From assembly GCF_024713945.1 (NCBI RefSeq), contig NC_134680.1, positions 1,946,001 through 2,010,000 of the forward strand: a stretch of DNA of 64,000 nt, given 5' to 3'. Positions 7,066-19,412 of this stretch are shown here, one piece after another. Made by a program: the position numbers and the translations under genes. Origin of the DNA: Dermatophagoides farinae. Taxonomy: Eukaryota > Arthropoda > Arachnida > Sarcoptiformes > Pyroglyphidae. Position 1 is the first letter of the stretch. Every line of letters begins with the position of its first letter. The notes beneath the pieces are model-generated. The model did not search any database. It was given only the letters and a program-made list of their open reading frames with translations, and was not told the origin of the DNA.

Positions 7066-9090
7066 AATGTTTCATTTGAATTTTGGTGTGAAACAATTTC
7101 CTGGCCAATGGACTGAGCTTGGTGGATAGGTATCGAGGATTGCCAACGTCTTTACCGCTTTCCAATCTTGTACCATACAGTCCAACTGGTTCGAGTAAAT
7201 TTATGTTATTTGTGCCAACATAATTCTTGGCCAGAATAATTGTTTCCAACATCAATGACATTTGTCCATGATGATAAGTTGTCATTTCACAAACCGATCG
7301 GGTTAATTGTTCCACTTGTACTTCATGTTTATCATAACCTTTGAAAAAAGTAATGATTATTTTTCGTTGGCAAGATTTAAATCCATCCACTAATTTTGGT
7401 ATCGAACGTTCATTATTCATAATTAAATAATGAATTAAATCTTTATAAATAAAATCTCTGTGTTGAATAAACTCGAGAATGTCTGTTGAAAAAACGAATA
7501 ATAATAATAATTTTATTAAGACAATAAAAAAGAAATGGAGATGACCGATCTGGTCGAAAGCAAGAACATGAGTGTGTGTTGTGTGCAAAAACGTGGTTTT
7601 TTAGTGTTTTTTGGAAAAACGTGGTTTTGTGACGAAAGACGAAAAGTGTGTGTGTGTCAAAGGACAATGTGTGTGTGGACAAAGGATAATGTGTGTGTCA
7701 AAGATCCGGGGAGGGATCAACAAAGCGCGCGCGGTCATACACGAGGTTTGCTGTGTCGTGGTCCACTCATAGACTACGTGTCAGAATATTTTGCAGCACT
7801 CTGATTGTTACTTCATGTGTATCATGTTCATAGAGAATAGGAATCTTTTTCACCATTATTTCGTTTTTGGCGACGTTCTTTAATTTCTTTTTGGATCCAC
7901 TCTTTTCTTGCTTCAATCATTTTTGAACTAAATGCCAATTCTATGGCTTTATCATCATCATCACCATCATAACTGTTAATAAATCAATGGTTTCTCCCTC
8001 AGTCCTGTTCATGAATATACATAGTTTATGAATGACATATAAGAGAGCACGTTTTTCAGTGCCTTGATGTTTGTTCTAATAAAAAAAAAAATATAACTCT
8101 GAACGAGTCAACGTTTATGTTCGATTAATTGATCTTCTTTATTCCATGTATTCTTATTAAATTTATCATTAAAATAATCAATAAAATAATCATTCTAATT
8201 ATCACAAAACATCAACAATAACGGATTTTGATACGTTTCATGTTCGAAAAATATTCCCTTGCCTCTTCCGATGACAAACTAATAGCTAAACCTTTGAACA
8301 AACAAATGATAATAAAAAATTAGAATTTTCAAATAGAAAATAAAAATCAATAAAAAAATACCTTTGTTGTATTTGATGTTGTAGCATTCAATGTTGGGAA
8401 TTTCATCTTTCCAGTCATTGAATTCGGGAAGAGAATAGAATAGACGTTTGAAAAAAATTTTTTTTGCTGACCATTACAATTGGTGTGATAATTCGTTCAA
8501 GATATTGCAGATTAATTAATGATGGCCAATATTTATGAAAAAAATTGATAATTAGCCCAGCAATGTGGGAACCATCTAGGTCCTGGTCCTTCATAATTAG
8601 AACCTTTCCATATCTGAGTGTATTCAAATCATCAATAGATGTATATTTTTTATTGAATTCTAAACCCAGAATTTTCACCAAATTATTAATCTCGGCGTTT
8701 GCCATAATATGATTATCCGATGCCTCACGGACATTCAACATATTACCACGCAATGAAAATATGCCAAATTTATCACGTTCAACACCTAATCTTGCAGTAA
8801 CCGATGATGTAGCTGATTGACCTTCTGTCACAATTAATGAACAATACAGTGAATTGCATGTTCCCGCTTTTTTTGCGTCTTCAAGATTCGGTAAATGTTG
8901 AAAGTTAGTGATTTTTTTTGAACATATTTCGGCGTCCATTTCAAATTGTTGTTTGAAACAATTCCAGTTAACGAATGAATCAATAATACCGATTTTCATG
9001 ATGGATTCGAAAAACTTTTTACTTGGTGCACATTCGGAGCCAAAATATTTACTCTCCAAAATGTCATAGTTTCTTTGGTTTGTCAATCAA
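7066..9090 (-). pseudogene. Top2: Decayed DNA topoisomerase II copy (TOPRIM to active-site region)
   Basis: Four blocks in gene order on the minus strand match eukaryotic topoisomerase II. About 9086-8371 covers the transducer end and TOPRIM domain, with LIVTEGQSA where the family has EGDSA, and an intact DQDLDGSH. About 8292-8205 covers the KGLG/EEAREYFSNMKR block behind a spliceable intron. About 7975-7829 covers DDDDKAIELAFS and RKEW. About 7489-7085 covers NERSIPKLVDGFK, EMTTYHHGQMSLM and GNPRYLSTKLSPLAR, which includes the active-site Tyr position. A frameshift lies in an A/T run near 8450-8460, in-frame stops follow, and 7498-7800 plus about 7985-8200 are insertions or lost exon parts. 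The ATPase domain and C-terminus are absent. It is a pseudogene, presumably with a working gene elsewhere. Confidence 0.85.
7498..7800 (-). mobile_element. Insertion in the topoisomerase II pseudogene with LINE-like ATT tail
   Basis: Starts with an AAT run followed by TTTTATTAAGACAATAAAA, which on the minus strand resembles the AATAAAATT(ATT)n end at 6661-6690. A GACCGATCTGGTC palindrome and several GTGTGTGTCAAAG repeats follow. It lies in what was an intron just upstream (in gene sense) of the NERSIP exon. No coding motif survives, so the LINE assignment rests only on the tail. Confidence 0.4.
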
Positions 9091-9093
9091 ATG

Positions 9094-9219
9094 TACATTG
9101 AAAAAAATCCTACCGGGAAAAGAGGGCAAACTTTGTACAGTAACAGTTATATTGTTTTGAAATATTGGTATAAAAAATGCGTGGCTTACATAGACTTTTT
9201 TCCCCATTTTTTCAATGTA
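9094..9219. mobile_element. Candidate 122 bp TA-flanked mini-element
   Basis: TACATTGAAAAAA at 9094 is mirrored by TTTTTTCAATGTA ending at 9219, giving short inverted ends with TA at both sides. Beyond about 12 bp the ends diverge. It could be a degraded Tc1/mariner-type MITE or a chance AT-rich inversion. Confidence 0.4.
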
Positions 9220-9233
9220 TGGTAGTGTGCACT

Positions 9234-9669
9234 ATTTCATCATCAAATACACACTCACACAGGCACACAAAATGAAAATCACGTGTGACACATGTATTAT
9301 CACAATAATCAATTCGAAAAATTCGAATTCGAACTCTTTCTATGTTCTATTGAATGACTGCACCATCTATTGGATGCAAAAGCTGCAGCAACGTGTGCTG
9401 AGCTAGAACAATGAAAAAAAGCTTTGTCAAAGCTACATACCACAGAATGCGTTTCTTTGGAAGCGACTTCTACTTCTGAGCTGGACAAACTGTTCAGCGG
9501 CATTCAAAAGTTTTCCCGCATGCTCAGACACACACTGAGTAGCTCATACCAAATAGTTATGTTTATACTGAAAATAAGTAAGAATGGCCGGCTCGGCTTC
9601 CCCGCATCAAATGCCAAGTTAATACACAGTGCGAGCACTTGGCGAGTGTAAAAACTGCAGTTACACACA
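9234..9669 (-). repeat. 0.45 kb interspersed repeat, copy B (inverted relative to copy A)
   Basis: Reverse complement of 1963-2410, about 98% identical in the 195 bp core. It lies between the TA-flanked mini-element and the 3' flank of SLC37A4. The two copies face each other across about 6.8 kb that contains all the LINE and gene fragments except the one at 1751-1945. Confidence 0.75.
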
Positions 9670-9699
9670 TCCTAAGCGTCAAATAAATAAAAAAATAAA

Positions 9700-9727
9700 A
9701 TACATAGATAGATAGATAGATAGATTT
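9700..9727. repeat. GATA microsatellite
   Basis: About six tandem ATAG units just before the region shared with 6258-6434. The duplicated block starts inside or next to this run, so it may have been a break point. Confidence 0.7.
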
Positions 9728-9828
9728 ATCTATTAAAAATATAACAAACGAGTTTATATTAAAGAGTATTTCATTTTCGATTATATGGAATCACAGTTCA
9801 TCAAGTATGGATCTATAGATCACGATTA

Positions 9829-11216
9829 TTAATCAATTTTCTTTGGAACAAAATCGGGTCGTAAACGATTTCCAAAAATGGTCAATAATAGTATGATTGA
9901 AACAGTCGATACTTCCAACAGGAAAAATACCATTTTCCAACTATATGTCTGTGCAAGCATTGTAAATGGTAAACCAGATATGATGGCACCAACTGTGTCA
10001 AAAAAAAAATTAAATTAAATTTTGAACCAAAAATCAAGTAAACCTTACCATTAGCAGCCAATGCAACGATGGCATGTGATGTACCGCTAAGATTTGTTGG
10101 AACAGCTTCAGTTGCAACCATACCGAATATGATGATTGGACCATAAAATGTAAGACCAAGAATGAAACCTAATATGGCAATGAATATATGTGATGTTGAT
10201 GGGCCAACATGAAAACATAATGAATGTATTGCAAGCGCAGACAATGTCATCATTGCCGTTGCAACCGGTAAACGATCACAAGAATTTGATGTTTTTGTTG
10301 TCGTCTTTTTTGCGGCAATCATTCGATCGCTAAGATAACCGGCTATGATGGCGCCAAAAAAACCACCAGATTCAACGCTTGATGTAAAACTTGATGCAAT
10401 CAGTTGTGATTTTTGTCTTTCATTCATTAAGTAAAGTTGTCCCCAATCACAGGCAGTTGTTTTGGCTGCAAATACAACCAGGTATGATATTGATAATAAC
10501 CATATGAATGGACTTTTTAATAATTCTTTCAACGTTATTGATGATGATAACGATTTTTGCATTCGCACTGTTTCATCGTCGTGATTGATAGCAGCCAGAC
10601 CAATATCTTCGGGTCGATTAGATAACATCAACGATGATAACATGGCTATGAAAATGGAAACAATACCGAACGATATTAGGGTATTTTGCCAACCAAAATT
10701 CATTGTCATCAATGTAGCAAGTAAAGGTGATAGACCACCGGAAACATTTGCTGATGCGCTTAATACACTATAGTATGTACCGAATTGTTTGGATGATGTC
10801 CATTGTTGAAGAATTTTTACTAATGATGGCCAACCAAATCCTTGAGCTAGACCATTTAGAAACCATAGCGTAGTAAATGATGTTGTTTTTGGTGGTACAA
10901 ATGCAAAAAAAACTGTTGTCAAACTTGATAGGAATAAACCATTGATGAAAAGAATTTTTGCCGAAATACGATCCGAAAGTAAACCACCAATAAATTTTGA
11001 AATCGTATAGGAAATGCTTTGTGCCGATATAATTATACCGGCATCATTTTGATCAATAATCGATGTGATTAATAATTCGGGCAAAATTAATGAAAATGCT
11101 TTTCTCATTAGATAATAAAATGCATAGCTTATGAATAGGATGATGAATATCATCATCTGACTGCGGTAAATTTGAATTTTCGTTTCATCATTATTATTAT
11201 CATGATTTTGGTTCAT
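9829..11216 (-). CDS. SLC37A4: Glucose-6-phosphate exchanger (SLC37A4 / G6PT family)
   Basis: Two exons, 11216-10049 and 9992-9829, with a 56 bp GT-AG intron, giving 443 residues. It is a 12-helix major facilitator protein of the endoplasmic reticulum that exchanges glucose-6-phosphate for phosphate. Supporting motifs include YYLMRKAFSLILPEL with the conserved Arg of helix 1, GGLLSDRISAK, LWFLNGLAQGFGWPS, KTTACDWGQLYL, GYLSDR and NLSGTSHAIVALAAN. Length matches the family (about 430). The last residues, VPKKID, place Lys at -4 and -3, a KKXX-type ER retrieval signal like the human ...KKAE end. The 3' end has a recent partial copy at 6258-6462. The gene is divergent from the zinc-finger gene. 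Confidence 0.93.
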
Positions 11217-11972
<756 letters not shown>

Positions 11973-14900
11973 ATGCAAAGTATTATTGGTCATCAACAAC
12001 ATTATAATCCATCATCATCTGGTTATCATTTGGTCACGAATACATTGCCAATGTCATATGTTATTTCAAATTGTGCTACAATATCATCACAACCCTCATC
12101 GGATATAATGTTAATGTCATCTGGATCATCATCAACCACTTTTAATAACACTAATAATACAAATAACAGTAATAATAATCAACAAAAAATGGACATGAAT
12201 CAATCATTGGATCTACAATCAATGCGTATTGAATTGGAACAAACTAAAAATAAATTGCATTCGAAAACATATGAATGTAATAAACTACGCCAACAATTGA
12301 AACAATATTCAACGGAATTGGAACAATATAAACAAATTTTATCAAGTTTTACACAAAATCATGGAACATCGGCTAATAATAATAATCTTAATCCAAATGA
12401 ATTATTATCTGGTAAGTTTGAAAATTAACCATGTGTATGTTTTGTGTATTATCATTGAATTCCGTGAGAATAGATTAGTTCCTTCCATCAACAAAAATCT
12501 TTTTCCGTTTCCTTCGCTGAATCATTCAGCCAGCCAAGTTAAACGCTATCTTAATACTACCCTAAAATCTCGTTTATACCGCGCATGCCGTTTTTTCTAC
12601 AAAAATCACTTTTTAGTTTGTATAAGCCGCGCATTATAAACGACAGACACTTCAGGGTAATTGGTTTTTTCCCTATCAATCGCTTGCATATATGAGTATT
12701 GTTTCGAATAAGCTACATTGCTACACAGACTATGTTCACGAAATATTCAAGTTGCCATTGCCGCCATTTTGGCCCCCCAAAACCATCTTTTTCCCTCTCC
12801 TTGGTCTTTCTAATGCACAAATACACACACATACAGTGGTTTTTCTTGGAGAGAGACGGTTTTTTGAAATACAAGATTGAATACAGACACAGTATACTCG
12901 TATACACACACTGGGTAAGTTTTTTTTTTGGCGCCCAACATATAACGGCTTTTTTGTATACAGTAAAACTTCACCGAAAAGCTCATCATCATATGGAACA
13001 TAATAATAACCACCGAATTTAATATTGTCATTATGATGATGATGAATTTTATGAAATTTCAAATTTACTTATTCAATTATATAATCGATGATAGATTTGT
13101 TCATGTAATTGGTCAATGATTTTTTTCTTTTGTTCCCCCCCATTGAATTCAAAGAGTTTTCCCTGTATTACGTTGAATGAATATATGTGGAAGATTGAAT
13201 ACAAATGTTATTTGTCTGCCATCTCTCTCTCTCTCTCTCTTCGTCTGTACCAAAATATCCTTTTGCTTTTACCAAATTGTGTAAGAGAAAGAGAGATGGA
13301 ATCGTTAAAAAAATAAATGCCTTTATCATCATCATCATCTATATGCCTAGAATTCTTGATGAATTATTTTGTCCATTTATAGAATGAATATCACAGTTTT
13401 CATCTCACATTTTTAGTTTTTTTTTCAAACAGTAGGGTTGTTGGGGAAAACTGTTTTTTAAAAGTTTTTCATCATCATTGTCTACTTACATAGATAGAAA
13501 TGAAAAACTTGTGAACGAAATATCTATGTGAATGAAAAAAATTCACAAAATTAATAAACGAACGAAAAGAGAGAGAGATTGGAACAACTTCTCCCCATAC
13601 GTAAAGCAAACACAAATACAAATGATACTGAATGAGCAAACTCAGAATCCTCTGAATTTCCCCATTTGATTTAAATGAGGACGAAAGATAGGGAGAGAAC
13701 AAAAAAAATAGCAAGAAAAGATGTAGTGTGTTATAGATGATGTCTGTATATGTGTTTGAGGGTGTGATTGAGAGGGAGAATATACTATACCCTAACTTTA
13801 ACTTGTTTATATGTCCCCTTGTGGTGTATATATGTTTTTGTGAATGTATGAGATGTAATACACATTGTTGTTGTTAGGTCTTGGCTTGAATTTGAATGAA
13901 TGGATCCTATTTGAAAGTATGGTATGAATGGTTTGGTCGTGTTTTTATGCTGTGATGATGATGATGATGATGATGATGGTGAGGAAGAAGAAAAATAAGA
14001 GGCGGAGGAGTAGTAGTAAAAGCTTTTAAGTTTCAAGAGATTTTTTCTCTTAGTTTGAGTAAATTTTCTTTCTTATTCAACTTTGAATGGTTTGTTTGTT
14101 TGTTGTGGATGTTACTTTTATCATCTCTTTCCCTCTCTGTCTCTTTGAAGATTTTGTATTTTTGTTTCTTATATGAAGGGGCAAAAGAATAATAAACATT
14201 TAGAATCAAAATTAATATAATTCTTTTTAGTCACCTGATTTTGATTGATATAATTTTATTTGATACATTTTTCGTAATTTGTGCAAACAAAAATATTCTA
14301 AAACGATGATGAATACATCATCATCTTCACATTCAAATCTCAGGCATATTGGTGCTGCAATGATGATGGGTAATGTTGGTCATCATCATCATCATAATCA
14401 ACAACAACAACATCAGAATCAAATTCAACAACAACAACACAATCATCATCATCATCATCAACAACAACATAATCAAACAGCGGCGGCAGCTACGAATTTA
14501 TTTCCAACATTAGCATTAGGTGCGGCTGCTGCTGCAGCCGTAACGCAAGGTTCAAATGCGACAAGTGCCAATGTAATGGCCGTTTTGGCTAATGCTGCCG
14601 CACGTTCCCCATTTAAACTAGTCACTACCGGTGGTGCATCGCAATCTTTTGGTTGTTAGTGATTTTGAATTGTTTTTCTCAAACAGTAATTGTTAAATTT
14701 TTTCAATTAATTAATTGTTCTTTTTTTCTGTTATCTGATTACAGTGAATCTATCTACAATCAGTAGCCATACAAATGGTGACGGTATAACGAAAACAAAA
14801 AATACCAAATCAAAAGGACATGCCGGTAGTAAAAAAAAGAATAATTCCTCAAGTGGAAATAATTGTCAATGTTGTTGTGATGTGGATAAACCATATATTT

Positions 14901-15166
14901 GCGATTGGGTGAATTGCGGCAAACGTTTCCGACAGAAACCGCATCTTGAAGCACATCGTAACATACACACCGGAAGACGATTTATTTGTGATTGGCCAAA
15001 TTGTGGAAAATCTTTCGTTCGTAAATATAATCTTGCTGAACATCAAAAATTACATTCATCCGTTAATCCAAACATGTGTACGTATCCGGATTGTGGAAAA
15101 GTTTTTAGTTCAAAATATAGTTTGATGCGTCATCAAAATGCTCAACATAACCTTAATCTATCCTAA
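11973..15166 (+). CDS. Three-finger C2H2 zinc-finger protein with two alternative N-terminal exons
   Basis: The common last exon, 14745-15166, encodes three C2H2 fingers of the C-x4-C-x12-H-x3/4-H kind: CDWVNCGKRF, CDWPNCGKSF and CTYPDCGKVF. A basic Ser/Lys stretch and a CQCCCD motif precede them. Two upstream coding exons both end in phase 1 and fit this exon. Exon 11973-12411 encodes a polar Asn/Gln-rich region and a coiled coil (about residues 85-130, RIELEQTKNKL...) with a good donor GTAAGT. Exon 14306-14651 starts with its own ATG and encodes His/Gln runs and an Ala-rich stretch; its donor is GTTGTT. I see no in-frame acceptor that would join the first to the second, so they look like alternative starts giving about 287- and 256-residue forms. 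It is probably a DNA-binding regulator; the finger type recalls KLF/GLIS/YY1 but no close family is recognised. Confidence 0.7.
12560..12657. mobile_element. Candidate 98 bp TA-flanked MITE in the zinc-finger intron
   Basis: Imperfect inverted ends start with CCCT and share CGTTTATA followed by a GCGC block on both sides; TA flanks at 12558-12559 and 12658-12659. The ends differ by a 7-8 bp gap. GC-rich subterminal motifs resemble those of the element at 1420-1618 in style but not in sequence. Confidence 0.4.
12761..12774 (-). promoter_or_regulatory. YY1-like ATGGCGGC motif
   Basis: The minus strand reads GGCCAAAATGGCGG, close to the YY1 consensus, which is common near metazoan transcription starts. 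It lies about 1.5 kb upstream of the second alternative first exon (14306). Functional meaning is unproven. Confidence 0.25.
12775..14228. other. Intron/spacer without recognisable genes
   Basis: AT-rich with CT runs (13224-13243), CAC and GAT microsatellites and a (GATGAT)n run near 13957-13980. Open frames are repeat-driven. It may contain the promoter of the 14306 exon. Confidence 0.5.
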
Positions 15167-16343
15167 CCTATAAAATGGACAAGAGAATAAGGAAAAGAAT
15201 ATACGATTCATCCACCCAGCATAATTGACTAAACCACCAACATAAGCACTGGTAACGACCAGATTCATTTTAATTCCTGAAAAAAATATCTTCCAAACGA
15301 CATTCTTTTGATCATTATCACCATTCGGTCATCATTCAGCAGCTCTTAAACATTTTCCCAGATTCCGATGACCAAACAAAACACAATTTTGTCCTAGAAA
15401 AATTTTTCAGTGTTGTAAATCTTCTTTATACAACCACCCACCCAGACATTTTTTTTATTGAATTCATGAATCTTCTCTTTATAAATATGAAACTATCATC
15501 ATCATCATCATCTTTATCGATATTGATTCATTTGATCGATTTAATAATTTTATCACCTGATTGATGAATTTAAAATTATAACAATTACTATTGCTATCCG
15601 ATCCATTATAATAATATGCTACGGGATCAATTTTTTTCGAAGAAAAAACATTTAGTTTCAGAGTTTATCAAATTGGAAAAAACCAGTGAAAAAATTGCAG
15701 AATTTCTTTCTTTATTTCTCATGGTATAGAATACATTCATCGATTTTTCAATAATCTTATTAGAATATTCTTTTCCTTTTTATTTCACTATCGAATGATT
15801 GCTTCCTAAATATTTTATTCATCCATATTCTTTTTCACTTTTTTTTCTCTCTCTCTCTCTATCAATATTATTTTATTATCATCATGATGTTTGTAGTATT
15901 TTCTGTGCTGTATAGCAATTTATATTATGAAGCAGAATAATTATCTTTCTCTCTCTCTCTCTGGCTATTCTTTATTCTTCTTGATTTAAAAAATCTAAAT
16001 AATATGAATTTGTAAGGATTTTTTTTCAAATCTTATGATAATTAAAGGAAAATTTATTGTAAAAATAATGTTTAGTTTTTTTTGTTGAAAAAAAATTAAT
16101 TGAATTTTTGAAAAAAAAATAATTTCGGTAACAATGTCTATGGATGGACAATCGAGAATCGAATGATTTTTTTTTTGTATTGATTTTGATGTGTCACACT
16201 AATAAACAAACAAACGACCCAGATGCACCAAAACAGCCAGCTAGCAGGTTATATTGAATGTGTTTAAAATTTTCTTGAATCATCAATCAATCAATTTTTA
16301 TTATTTTCGTTTAACGTTAAATGAATTTTTATTAATCACTTCG
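15167..16343. other. 3' UTR and spacer between zinc-finger gene and TMEM115
   Basis: No coding signal. The first ~75 bp are the part duplicated at 6496-6570. CT microsatellites occur near 15847-15860 and 15948-15961. Confidence 0.5.
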
Positions 16344-17825
16344 ATGCAATCATCAACATCACCATTACCACCGCCATCAACAACCATATCGATATTGCCA
16401 ACAAATACAAACGAATCATTAACGATTCCCTCATCATCATCATCATTAGCCATTACAATAAATGCTGGTCAAATTCCATTAAAAAAATGTCCAAACTCTT
16501 CAACAACATCATCTGCATCTGGATATTCAACCCGTCATGATCGTCAGTCATCGGTACAATTGAAAATACAGGCCTCCAACAGCGATATTGGTAGCGGTGG
16601 TCTGGCCATCCATCAAAAGACCAGTTATTGGCAAAAATTTCGTCGTACAATGAATTATATTTTTTCACATTTAATCATATTATTATCACAATTATCACCG
16701 ATTGTGCAATCATTTTCCGGATTAATCATATTATTATATCTAATTCAATTTGGTGGTGAAATAACTGTTGATTTTTTTGCATTAATACCTGGTGAAATTA
16801 TATCGCCCGGTCAATGGTATCACACCGTTATTGCATTATGGTCACACGCATTTCTTGAAACACGTTTAGCATGGATTATATTAGATCTATTGGTATTATC
16901 ATTTTGTGGTACATTAATCGAACCACTTTGGGGTCATAAAGAGGTTCGTTTTTTATTTATTAGAGATCGATTCATTATTTACTGATTCTAAATTTGATTT
17001 ATAAACAAATAGGTATTACGTTTTATGGTGATAACATTAATTCCAACCGCCATATTAACATCAATACATTATGTAATCTTATATTGTCTTACATATGATG
17101 GTAGCTATTTATTCAATGTTCGTATTCATGGATTTTTTGGTTTCTATGCTGCAATATCTGTTACCGTTAAACAATTGTTACCACAATCCATATTATTTGC
17201 AACAGCTTTCGGACGTTTAAAAAATGATCACATTGCATTCACCATAACAGGTAGATTTTATTCACTTCAATTTTTTTCAACTTAATTTTACATTCATTTG
17301 AAAAACACAGTGATTGCCACCATATTGTATGCATTGAATTTACTTGATGGTGTCCAAGTGATTCTATTAATTTATGGTATATTAACATCATGGCTATATC
17401 TTCGATTCTTACAGCCACATACACGACATCTTTATACATCGGATACAAGTGATACGACGATTACACGTGGCGATCTATCCGATACATTTGCATTCGAAAC
17501 ATTTTTCCCAAATGTTTTACGTCCACTAGTCGCCATACCATGTAATTTAATTTATAATTTTTTTGTTCGTATAAATATCTGTCCGAAGATACCATCACCA
17601 GCAGCTCAATTATTAATGGATAATAATTTGGCTTTCAATTTTAGCCAAATGCGAACAACAACATTATTTTCTGGACCATCATCATCGATATCGATGACGC
17701 CATCAACGTTTCAAGAATATCACCCACACCATCATCATCACCATCACCATCAAAAACATCAACCGCTTCAACAATCGCACAATATGTCACAATCATTACA
17801 ACCTTTATTACAGGAAAATTTATGA
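16344..17825 (+). CDS. TMEM115: TMEM115-like Golgi membrane protein
   Basis: Three exons, 16344-16943, 17013-17250 and 17311-17825, with introns of 69 and 60 bp and phases 0 and 1, giving 450 residues. TMEM115 is a rhomboid-fold, proteolytically inactive Golgi protein linked to retrograde Golgi-to-ER transport. Family landmarks: GTLIEPLWGHKE, LFNVRIHGFFGF, GILTSWLYLRF followed by a Q-x-H-x-R segment, GDLSDTFAFETFFP, and VRINICPK. The N-terminus is about 100 residues longer than in vertebrates and is Ser/Thr/Pro-rich. The C-terminus has a His run (about residues 412-422) and Gln/Ser-rich sequence. The start at 16344 is the first in-frame ATG. Confidence 0.88.
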
Positions 17826-18668
17826 CCCCTATCACATTTTCTCTTGATAAATTTGTTTTTGATTGGCTAACAATATTTCCTTATAAAAAAAACAGTTTTC
17901 ATTGTGATTTATCAATGGTAATGATTTTTTCCATTTATTAATTGTCATTGTGTGATAAATTTTTATTTTGGTACATCTTAAAACAATGTTTATTCGATCA
18001 ATCATTTATCATGAATGCTATTCACTTATTGTATGCTTTTATTGATGAACCAAAACTGTGGCCTTAATTATTGAATAAGCTACCAAAATAAATGAATAAA
18101 ATTAAAAATTGCCAATTAAAAAAAATTTTTTTTTTAAACACCTTAAAAACTATTTTCACATTGCATATGCATACGATGGTCGAAATAGAGAAATTGAGAA
18201 AAAATTTGCCACATTTCACGCATGCTCTTTTCGATCGTAAATATCCTCCCGCCATTAATAATTATTGGTTACAATACACACATTTCACGCGACCACAACA
18301 ACAACAACGGTCGTTGTACATTTGCCACCTTCTTTCTTTATACTTAGCATTGTGACTTTGCCATACATATCAATACAATCGACGCCATCTTTGGACACAG
18401 TAAACGAAACGTTGAATTCAAGCAGCAATATACATATATTACATTACATTTGCTATGTCCTAGTTCTATATATATCCATTGATGATGGTGTTTAGTTGTG
18501 CGTGTTTATATGATTTTTGTTGTTTATAACAATTTGGCGCTTCTTTGGATTTTTTTTTTTGCTTCTCATTATTGTGTACCTTTTTTCTGGTTATAATTTG
18601 GTTTTTTTTCACAACCAAAAACATTCGTTCGAATTCAAAATCATTCGAAATTCAACAAAAATTCAATA
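17826..18668. other. Spacer between TMEM115 and the basic protein gene
   Basis: No coding signal seen. AT-rich, with short T runs; the small open frames here are not supported by codon pattern or motif. Confidence 0.45.
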
Positions 18669-19412
18669 ATGGTTTCAACAAGTACACCAAAACCATCGGT
18701 TGCAAGTAAGTTTTTTTCTTTTCATTATCGTTGAATTTTTTTTTTAATTCATTTCTCCAACAAAGGATCAACACGTAGTCGAACACCATCACGTATACCG
18801 ACACCGGCTATAAAAAAATCCAAATATTCTATAATGATGACATCGACACCTATACAAATGAAGCAGACAAAGAAAAAATCAAAATCTAGTACCAAAAAAG
18901 AATGGACAAAAACACCGTATAAAAAATCCGATATTATTGGATCAGCACAGAAAAAAAGTAATAAAAAACCACAAGTAAAAAAACGAAAATCAATCGTTGT
19001 TGTCGATGATGATGTGGATATGGATAATGATTTGGATGAATATCGGCCATCAAAAAAATCTGCCAAAAAAACTCCATCAAAGACAAAAAAAACAACGGAT
19101 AATAAAAGTATTATATCACCGGTTATTGAATTCAATGATGATGATAATGATGTTTATGAAGAACATCTATATGAAAAACATGATTCGAATACTGGACTAT
19201 CGACACCATCATCATTGGTACGACGTTCAAAACGTATTCGACAACATCATCATCAACATGTATCGGCATTAAATTCAATAATGGAAGAACAATCCAATGA
19301 ATATAAAAATGATACAAATCAATCTATAAATGGTCAATCGAATAATAGTAATAACAATAATAATAACGTTGCTGATAAATGGAGCAGTTGGTTAAGCTGT
19401 ACGGTAATGTGA
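18669..19412 (+). CDS. Lys/Ser-rich basic, probably nuclear protein of unknown function
   Basis: Two exons, 18669-18705 and 18766-19412, with a 60 bp intron (GTAAGT...AG, phase 1), giving 227 residues. It is rich in Lys, Ser and Thr, with repeated basic clusters (KKSKSSTKK, KKRKS, KKSAKKTPSKTKK, RRSKRIR) alternating with acidic patches (VDDDVDMDND, DDDNDVYEE). This suggests a disordered nuclear or chromatin-associated protein. An SRTPSRIPTP stretch near the N-terminus looks like a phosphorylation region. The frame ends SWLSCTVM; the sequence ACGGTAATG just before the stop could be a splice donor, so a further exon is possible. Family is not recognised. Confidence 0.65.

Noticed and set aside
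12833-12985. Possible transposon ends CAGTGGTTTTTC and CAGTAAAACTTC
   Set aside because: The two motifs are in direct and not inverted orientation and have no matching target duplication.
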